Shown here: in pieces, positions 5,812 through 10,679 of the stretch
Layout: the number at the start of each line of letters is the position of its first letter
How positions within the stretch are numbered: position 1 is the first letter of the stretch
DNA from: Acetatifactor sp.
GTDB lineage: Bacteria > Bacillota > Clostridia > Lachnospirales > Lachnospiraceae
Reading direction: 5' to 3'
NCBI GenBank assembly: GCA_016303085.1
Contig: JAEDMI010000082.1
Span: 1-10,679, forward strand
DNA length: 10,679 bases
Made by a program: the position numbers and the translations under genes
Notes under the pieces: model-generated
The model's database searches: none
Told to the model about the DNA's origin: nothing
What the model saw: only the letters and a program-made list of their open reading frames with translations

Positions 5812-6924
5812 ATGGGTGAGAAAATCAATGCATTTATTACGGTAATGCTTCTTTCCGTATTTATCTTAATATTTACAGCTGCGGATGTGACGGAAGAGGA
5901 CAAGGTTTTTTCCGAGACGGAAAACAGACTGCTTGCCTCCAGACCGGAATTCTCTGTGGAGAGTCTGGTCAGAGGCAGCTTCACGCAGGATTATGAGACT
6001 TATGTGACAGACCAGTTTGTCAGCAGAGACAAGTGGATATCCATTAAGACCCGCATGGACGTTCTGCTGCAGAAGCAGGAAATAGGAGGCGTTTATCTGG
6101 GGAGGGACGGATACCTGTTGGAACAGCATCTGCCGGAAAGTTATCCGCAGGCAACCATAGAAAAGAGACTCGAGTTGTTGGAAAGGCTGGTGGAGGACTG
6201 GAATGCGGATGTCATGCTGGTGCCCACTGCGGACAATATTTTGACGGATAAACTGCCGGGCAATGCACCGTATTTTCAACAGAGGGTATTTCTGGAGGAA
6301 GCGGAGAAGCGAGTAGGCAGGGAGCATTACGTGGACGCTTTTTCTGCTTTGAAGGAACATAGCCGAGAGGAGATATATTATCGCACGGACCATCACTGGA
6401 CCAGTTTGGGAGCTTATTACGGTTATCTGGCCTGGGCAGATTTTACCGGGGAGAGATCTTATCCGTATGATACGGACGCTATGGTTCTTGCATCGACGGA
6501 TTTTCTGGGCACGCTTCATTCCAAAATCAACTTGGAATGGGAGAGTGATTCCATATATTATTTCGGAGAGACGGCAGAGATGCCGGTTACGGTCACTTAC
6601 GATTTACAGAAAACGGCTCATAGTCTATATGAGGAGAGCTATCTCAATACGAAGAATAAATACGGATTCTTTCTGGATGACAATCACGCTCTGGTGGAAA
6701 TCAACACCGGCAATCAGACAGGCAAGACTCTGTTTATCATAAAGGATTCCTATGCAAACTGTTTTGTTCCGCTGTTACTTCCTCATTATGATACCGTTTA
6801 TATGCTGGATTTGCGCTATTACAACGGCAGGCTGTATCAGCTGCTTGAGCAGTATGCCACAGAGGCGGATATTCTTGTTTTATATAATTGTATTCACTTT
6901 TTGGAAGATTTCGTGTATGCTTGA
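5812..6924 (+). CDS. DHHW family protein (AlgJ/AlgX-like partner of MBOAT)
   Basis: Predicted extracytoplasmic membrane-anchored protein of 370 residues. One N-terminal hydrophobic segment (about 7-24) is an uncleaved anchor or signal peptide. Next come SETENRLLASRPEFS (34-48) and GRDGYLLE (97-104). The family motif T-DHHW-TSLG has D193, H194, H195 and W196, and a second conserved block, IIKDSYANCFVPLL, lies at about 309-322. The Asp-His pair and the later KDSYAN serine recall the catalytic arrangement of AlgJ/AlgX/SGNH-like acetyltransferases that pass acyl groups to polysaccharide after MBOAT export. I infer that this is the extracellular half of the acylation system. ATG 5812 is preferred: a GTG at 5800 is in frame but sits only one base behind GAGGAGG (5792-5798). 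The spacing of 13 bases to the ATG is somewhat long. Confidence 0.88.
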   Translation: MGEKINAFITVMLLSVFILIFTAADVTEEDKVFSETENRLLASRPEFSVESLVRGSFTQDYETYVTDQFVSRDKWISIKTRMDVLLQKQEIGGVYLGRDGYLLEQHLPESYPQATIEKRLELLERLVEDWNADVMLVPTADNILTDKLPGNAPYFQQRVFLEEAEKRVGREHYVDAFSALKEHSREEIYYRTDHHWTSLGAYYGYLAWADFTGERSYPYDTDAMVLASTDFLGTLHSKINLEWESDSIYYFGETAEMPVTVTYDLQKTAHSLYEESYLNTKNKYGFFLDDNHALVEINTGNQTGKTLFIIKDSYANCFVPLLLPHYDTVYMLDLRYYNGRLYQLLEQYATEADILVLYNCIHFLEDFVYA

Positions 6925-6936
6925 GGAGGAGCTTTG

Positions 6937-7023
6937 ATGGCAGACTCAAATTTGAAATTTGCGTCGTCCCGTCGCGTAACGCTTCGGAATGGAGATTCAT
7001 ATTTTGAATACGATAGTGTTTGA
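6937..7023 (+). CDS. Possible 28-residue mini-ORF before the HAD gene
   Basis: ATG 6937 has GGAGGAG (6925-6931) five bases upstream, one of the best ribosome binding sites in the window, and begins 12 bases after the DHHW stop. The frame encodes MADSNLKFASSRRV, then 14 more residues to a TGA at 7021-7023, so it overlaps the first codons of the HAD gene in another frame. No membrane segment, cysteine cluster or known domain is visible. It contains the near-palindrome CAAATTTGAAATTTG (6947-6961). It may be a real small protein, a leader that couples translation to the HAD gene, or the remnant of a longer gene. Confidence 0.4.
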   Translation: MADSNLKFASSRRVTLRNGDSYFEYDSV

Positions 7024-7654
7024 TATGGATGGTGTTTTGTTTGATACGGAACGGCTGTGTCAGGACAGCTGGCTGGCAGTGGCAGAGGAAAGCGGGCTTC
7101 CGAACATGGATGTGATATTTCCGCAATGTATCGGGCTGAATGCCAATGACAGCAGGAGAATTGTCATGAATGCATACGGAGAGGACTTCGATTACGAGGG
7201 CTTCCGAAGCAAGGCTTCCGTGTGGTTCTGGGACTATATAGAAAAGAAGGGGCTTCCTGTAAAACCGGGAGTAAAGGAGCTCCTTTCCTGGCTGAGGGAA
7301 GAAGGTTGGGCAGTAGGGCTTGCTTCTTCCACCCGTCGTTCTTCAGTGGAAAATCATCTGGAGCAGGCCGGAATCCGGGATTATTTTGCAACGATAGTCA
7401 CAGGGGATATGGTGGAGCATTCCAAGCCCCGGCCGGACATTTACCTGATGGCTTGCCGGGAGCTTGGGGTTGACCCGGGACAGGCTTATGCCATTGAGGA
7501 TTCTCCGAATGGCATCCGTTCGGCATACAGGGCGGGAATGAGTCCCCTGATGGTACCGGACATGATTGCACCGGATGAGGAGATGAGAGAACTGAGTACA
7601 AAAATATTTTCTGATTTGCATGAGGTTCTGCGCTTTCTGCAGACAGAAGTCTGA
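6989..7654 (+). CDS. HAD superfamily hydrolase, beta-phosphoglucomutase/phosphatase-like
   Basis: Cytosolic enzyme of up to 221 residues, the usual length of subfamily I HAD proteins with a helical cap. Motif I is FDMDGVLFDTE (11-21), with nucleophile D12 and acid/base D14. Motif II is ASSTRR (112-117). Motif III is K146 in HSKPRPD (144-150). Motif IV is IEDSPNGIRSAYRAGM (169-184), with E170 and D171 holding magnesium. The pattern fits phosphoglucomutase-like phosphatases acting on small sugar phosphates; the substrate is not determined. The start is uncertain. ATG 6989 has no clear ribosome binding site, while TTG 7004 (residue 6) has GGAG nine bases upstream and would begin right before the first strand. 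The start overlaps the mini-ORF, which suggests coupled translation. rsmA follows after 87 bases. Confidence 0.88.
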   Translation: MEIHILNTIVFDMDGVLFDTERLCQDSWLAVAEESGLPNMDVIFPQCIGLNANDSRRIVMNAYGEDFDYEGFRSKASVWFWDYIEKKGLPVKPGVKELLSWLREEGWAVGLASSTRRSSVENHLEQAGIRDYFATIVTGDMVEHSKPRPDIYLMACRELGVDPGQAYAIEDSPNGIRSAYRAGMSPLMVPDMIAPDEEMRELSTKIFSDLHEVLRFLQTEV

Positions 7655-7741
7655 ACTTGATGAAAGTGCAGGAAGAGTCTGGCGCAGACGGATGCTGAAC
7701 GGTCGGTTGTGAGAAAAACAGGAGAAGGAAAGGAACAGCGC

Positions 7742-8596
7742 ATGGCATCACTGGGAATACCGCAGAATACCATTGAGATACTGCAAAAATATCATTTCAA
7801 TTTTCAGAAAAAATTCGGACAGAACTTTCTTATTGATACTTCTGTGCTTGACAGGATTATTGCGGCAGCGGAGATTACGAAGGATGACTGTGTATTGGAA
7901 ATAGGACCGGGAATCGGTACCATGACACAGTACCTGGCGGAAAGCGCCGGGGAAGTTGTGGCGGTGGAAATTGACAAAAACCTGATTCCTATTCTGGAGG
8001 ATACTCTGTCAGCTTATGATAACGTTACGGTTATCAATGACGATATCCTTAAGGTGGATGTCAATAAAATCGTGGAGGAGAAGAACGGCGGAAGGCCCGT
8101 GAAGGTGGTGGCGAATCTGCCCTATTACATAACCACACCGATTATCATGGGGCTGTTTGAGAACCATGTTCCCCTGAAAAGCATTACCATCATGGTACAG
8201 AAGGAGGTGGCGGACCGTATGCAGGTAGGTCCGGGAACCAAGGATTACGGCGCACTGTCTCTGGCGGTACAGTATTATGCAAAGCCGGAAATCGTGGCAA
8301 ACGTACCTCCCAACTGTTTTATTCCCAGACCGAATGTGGGCAGTGCGGTTATCCGGCTCACAAGATATGAGAAGCCGCCGGTACAGGTGGATGATGAAAA
8401 AAAGATGTTTTCTCTCATCCGGGCATCCTTCAACCAGCGGCGAAAAACTCTGGTAAACGGGCTGGGGAATGCGCAGGAGTTGGGGGTTTCAAAGGAGTGT
8501 GTGGCAGCCGTTCTGGAAGAAATGCAACTGTCTCCCACTGTCCGGGGAGAGGCGCTGACGTTGGAACAGTTTGCCCGGCTTTCCAACCTTCTGTAA
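7742..8596 (+). CDS. rsmA: 16S rRNA adenine(1518)-N6/adenine(1519)-N6 dimethyltransferase
   Basis: SAM-dependent enzyme (KsgA) of 284 residues that dimethylates two adjacent adenines in helix 45 of 16S rRNA late in small-subunit assembly; loss of it gives kasugamycin resistance in other bacteria. Visible marks are KKFGQNFLID (23-32), SAM motif I LEIGPGIGTMTQYLAE (52-67), motif II VVAVEID (72-78), ND-D (99-101), the catalytic NLPYYITTPI (125-134), QKEVADRM (153-160), GTKDYGALSL (165-174), FIPRPNVGSAVI (193-204) and RASFNQRRKTL (227-237). ATG 7742 is chosen because AGGA lies seven bases upstream within a purine-rich stretch. A GTG 11 codons earlier lacks a good site and would add an untypical N-terminus. 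The gap after the HAD gene holds a small GTCTG-GCG-CAGAC inverted repeat (7677-7689) without a T run. A strong terminator follows the gene. Confidence 0.96.
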   Translation: MASLGIPQNTIEILQKYHFNFQKKFGQNFLIDTSVLDRIIAAAEITKDDCVLEIGPGIGTMTQYLAESAGEVVAVEIDKNLIPILEDTLSAYDNVTVINDDILKVDVNKIVEEKNGGRPVKVVANLPYYITTPIIMGLFENHVPLKSITIMVQKEVADRMQVGPGTKDYGALSLAVQYYAKPEIVANVPPNCFIPRPNVGSAVIRLTRYEKPPVQVDDEKKMFSLIRASFNQRRKTLVNGLGNAQELGVSKECVAAVLEEMQLSPTVRGEALTLEQFARLSNLL

Positions 8597-8630
8597 TCAC
8601 AGAAGAACGATATTCCGATATATTGTTAAG

Positions 8631-8667
8631 AAATACAAGGTATAGCCACTATATCTTGTATTTTTTT
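8631..8667 (+). terminator. Intrinsic terminator after rsmA
   Basis: AAATACAAGGTATA (8631-8644) pairs with TATATCTTGTATTT (8650-8663) over 14 positions, with one G-U pair, around the loop GCCAC, and runs into seven T (8661-8667). It lies 35 bases after the rsmA stop and separates rsmA from the TPR gene. The stem is A+T rich but long. Confidence 0.88.
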
Positions 8668-8678
8668 GCCTTTTCTTT

Positions 8679-8734
8679 TTGACAGATACATGGTATTTAT
8701 GGTAAACTTAACAATAATAGTGGGTAACTATACT
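8679..8734 (+). promoter_or_regulatory. Promoter region of the TPR-like protein gene
   Basis: A perfect TTGACA (8679-8684) is followed at 18 bp by TAAACT (8703-8708), which has an extended -10 TG at 8700-8701. A second possibility is TTAACA (8708-8713) with TATACT (8729-8734) at a short 15 bp spacing. Either would start transcription between the rsmA terminator and the gene's TTG at 8762. The rest of the 165-base gap shows nothing else. Confidence 0.5.
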
Positions 8735-8761
8735 TACGTGTTAGATAGGGAGCGAATTACC

Positions 8762-10679
8762 TTGGATAAGTATGAATACAAAGTAAGGGCGGATGAAATA
8801 AAGGAGCTGATAGCCAGAGGGGAATATCCTCAGGCGGCGGAAATTGCGGACACAATTGACTGGCGCAGGGTGAAGAGTGTCATGATGCTGTGTACCATCA
8901 GCGACTTGTATAAAATAAACAGGCGCTATGAAGACGCCAAGAATATGCTGCTTCTGGCATATGAGAGAAGACCGGGCGGAAAGACTATCTGTTATTCCCT
9001 CTGCGAGTTATGTATTAAAACCGAAGAGTTTGTTCAGGCAGTCAACTATTACAAGGAATTTGTGCAGGTGGCTCCCAAGGACCCGGGACGCTACATTCTT
9101 CAGTACAAACTTTATGAAGCGCAGGATGTGAGCCTGGAGGAGCGTATCGGTGTACTGGAGGAACTGAAGAAGAAGGATTATCGGGAAAAGTGGGCCTATG
9201 AACTGGCATACCTCTATCATAGAGTGGGACTTGCAACACGCTGTGTGGAAGAGTGTGACGAATTGATTTTGTGGTTCGGAGAGGGTAAGTATGTCATCAA
9301 AGCCATGGAATTGAAAATGCTGCATCAGCCGTTGACAGCGGCTCAGCAGGAAAAGTATGACCATCGGTTTGATGGCTGGGGTGTACCGCAAAGTGCGGCA
9401 CCGGAATCAGAGACGGAGGTACAGGCAAAGTCAACGGGGGCTCAGACCGGCTGGGAGGCACCCGCCGAGGAGCATGCGGATGTAGAAGAGGTTTCTGCAG
9501 AGACGGCAGAGTCTGTTGCGGTGCAGGAAAATGTCCGGCAGCCTGAGGAGATGGATATTCAGGTTAAGACCATGGATGTTGGTCAGTATAATACAATTAA
9601 TCTTCAGGCAGAGCTTGCAGCAGGCCTGAAGGAAGTGCTGGCGGGGGATCAGACGCAGTCGGATGCCATCACCCGGTCTATTCTGGCACCTCTGATGGAT
9701 TCCGACACGGAGAGCCTTGATCTTCCGGAGATAGATGAGGTGGATGAGAGTGACCTTGGCCCCGAGGCGGAAGTGATGGAGGGCAGCGAGGTATTTTTCG
9801 GGGAAACAGGGGATTTAAGCAGTCTTCAGCAGGAAAGTGTTGTCGCACCCGAGGGTATGGAGGAAATTTTACCCGAGGGACCTGAAATCGGGAATTCGGA
9901 AACAGAGTACCAATTTGCGGAACAGGCCAAGGAGGCAGAACCTGACAGCGGAGAAGAACCGGCGAAAGAATCAATAGAAGAATCGATAGAAGAACCGATA
10001 GAACCGTCAGAAAAATCGACGGAAAAACCGACAGAAGAAGCAGCTGACGATACGGCTGAAATCGTGATGAACCAGCTGCGCATGGAGAGTGCCGGACAGG
10101 CTGAGGAGCAGGTGCTGACCGCTCAGCCTCCCAAGGAGCTTGCGCATGTGTTGTCGCAGGAATCCGACGGACAGATTAGTCTGGTGGTTCCCGAAAGCGA
10201 GACAATTGAAAAGCAGATTACCGGACAGATGAGTATCGAGGACATCCTGGCCGAATGGGAACGGATGAAGAAGGAGAATGAGGAAAAGCGGAAGGAAGAG
10301 GTGCGTCAGCATGTTCTTCAACAGACCGGAACCATGTTCACCGAGTTTGAAGCATCCGTGCGAGACGGCCTTTTGGAAAAGCTTGAGAGCGGAAAAGTGG
10401 TAAATATTGGGGAAACGGAGAACGCAGAAGCAGAAAGTGCAGAAACAGAAAATGCAGAAACTGTAGAAGCGGATGCCGGGTATGAAGCCGGGTTCGCAGA
10501 AGCAGAAAATGCAGAAGCAGAAAGTGCAGAAGCAGAAAATGCAGAAGCTGTAGAAGCGGATGCCGGGTATGAAGCCGGGTTCGCAGAAGCAGAAAGTGCA
10601 GAAACAGAAAATGCAGAAGCTGTGGAAGCGGATGCCGGGTATGAAGCCGGGTTCGCAGAAGCAGAAAATGCAGAAGCAG
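8762..10679 (+). CDS. Large acidic TPR-like protein with tandem repeats, C-terminus beyond the window
   Basis: Reading frame of 639 codons without a stop, cut by the right edge. The TTG start at 8762 has AGGGAG (8747-8752) nine bases upstream; no in-frame ATG lies near it. Residues 1-205 form a helical, TPR-like region with paired helices: EYPQAAEIADTIDW (21-34), RRYEDAKNMLLLAYERRPG (54-72), EEFVQAVNYYKEFVQVAPKDP (88-108) and a further pair to about 190. A long acidic linker rich in Glu, Ala and Pro follows (about 206-470), including an ESIEE/EPIE stretch near 402-420. Next is the more conserved-looking ITGQMSIEDILAEWERMKKEN (about 486-506) leading into a charged helix to about 530. Near-identical acidic repeats begin at residue 555. 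No signal peptide or membrane helix is seen, so it is probably cytoplasmic. From memory, similar TPR proteins sit beside rsmA in Lachnospiraceae; their function is unknown to me. It is a separate transcription unit from rsmA. Confidence 0.82.
   Translation, partial: MDKYEYKVRADEIKELIARGEYPQAAEIADTIDWRRVKSVMMLCTISDLYKINRRYEDAKNMLLLAYERRPGGKTICYSLCELCIKTEEFVQAVNYYKEFVQVAPKDPGRYILQYKLYEAQDVSLEERIGVLEELKKKDYREKWAYELAYLYHRVGLATRCVEECDELILWFGEGKYVIKAMELKMLHQPLTAAQQEKYDHRFDGWGVPQSAAPESETEVQAKSTGAQTGWEAPAEEHADVEEVSAETAESVAVQENVRQPEEMDIQVKTMDVGQYNTINLQAELAAGLKEVLAGDQTQSDAITRSILAPLMDSDTESLDLPEIDEVDESDLGPEAEVMEGSEVFFGETGDLSSLQQESVVAPEGMEEILPEGPEIGNSETEYQFAEQAKEAEPDSGEEPAKESIEESIEEPIEPSEKSTEKPTEEAADDTAEIVMNQLRMESAGQAEEQVLTAQPPKELAHVLSQESDGQISLVVPESETIEKQITGQMSIEDILAEWERMKKENEEKRKEEVRQHVLQQTGTMFTEFEASVRDGLLEKLESGKVVNIGETENAEAESAETENAETVEADAGYEAGFAEAENAEAESAEAENAEAVEADAGYEAGFAEAESAETENAEAVEADAGYEAGFAEAENAEA
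10424..10679 (+). repeat. In-frame tandem repeat of 72-87 bp in the TPR-like gene
   Basis: Copy 1 is 10424-10495 (72 bp), copy 2 is 10496-10582 (87 bp), copy 3 is 10583-10654 (72 bp), and copy 4 begins at 10655 and is cut by the edge. Copies 1 and 3 differ at only two bases. Copy 2 has an extra 15 bp unit (GCAGAAGCAGAAAAT) but otherwise matches copy 3 at 70 of 72 positions. Each copy encodes AEAES/AEAEN pentapeptides followed by VEADAGYEAGF. All lengths are multiples of three, so the frame is kept. Confidence 0.95.

Noticed and set aside
5866..6519. Minus-strand open frame of 217 codons
   Set aside because: It is antisense to the DHHW gene, whose own frame has clear family motifs; no recognisable domain in the antisense product.
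7677..7689. Terminator between the HAD gene and rsmA
   Set aside because: The GTCTG-GCG-CAGAC stem has only five pairs and no T run after it.
9826..10083. Minus-strand Ser-rich open frame
   Set aside because: It mirrors the Glu/Ser-rich linker of the TPR-like gene. The plus frame is open across 1.9 kb, so this is a shadow.
10424..10679. CRISPR array
   Set aside because: The repeats are contiguous, without unique spacers, in frame, and encode a regular acidic peptide.

Overview
The window looks like chromosomal DNA from a Gram-positive anaerobe of the class Clostridia, most likely family Lachnospiraceae. The grounds are strong GGAGG-type ribosome binding sites, TTG starts, moderate G+C, and a lipoprotein/MBOAT/DHHW cassette and rsmA-adjacent TPR protein of the kind I associate with that family. 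The genus cannot be fixed from the sequence. I see no tRNA, rRNA, CRISPR array, insertion sequence or phage gene.

Left part (1-3500): the N-terminal third of an ABC exporter runs leftward off the window. It is divergent from a short GNAT acetyltransferase gene, which has a near-consensus promoter and a probable TTG start. The acetyltransferase converges on, and overlaps by 26 bp, a leftward pair: an ABC-F ATPase (translation factor type) followed by a small (p)ppGpp synthetase of the SasA/RelP type. That pair links ribosome-associated ATPase function with stringent-response signalling.

Middle (3501-7023): a divergent intergenic region with two inverted repeats leads into a rightward three-gene cassette. 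It encodes a DUF4358-type lipoprotein, an AlgI-like MBOAT membrane O-acyltransferase and a DHHW-family protein (AlgJ/AlgX-like). Together these probably O-acylate an extracellular polysaccharide or other cell-surface glycan. The 5' end of the MBOAT gene carries a long two-part hairpin. After the DHHW gene comes a 28-codon open frame with an excellent ribosome binding site, overlapping the start of the next gene.

Right part (6989-10679): a HAD-family phosphatase/phosphomutase gene and rsmA (ksgA, 16S rRNA dimethyladenosine transferase) follow. A clear intrinsic terminator ends rsmA. Beyond it a new promoter region drives a long acidic protein with a TPR-like N-terminal domain, a charged central helix and a recently expanded tandem repeat. 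That gene is still open at the window's right edge.

The most interesting points are the hairpin inside the MBOAT gene, the mini-ORF before the HAD gene, the nearly identical in-frame repeats at the right end, and the ABC-F/alarmone synthetase pairing. Nothing here is convincingly a wholly new defence or mobile system.
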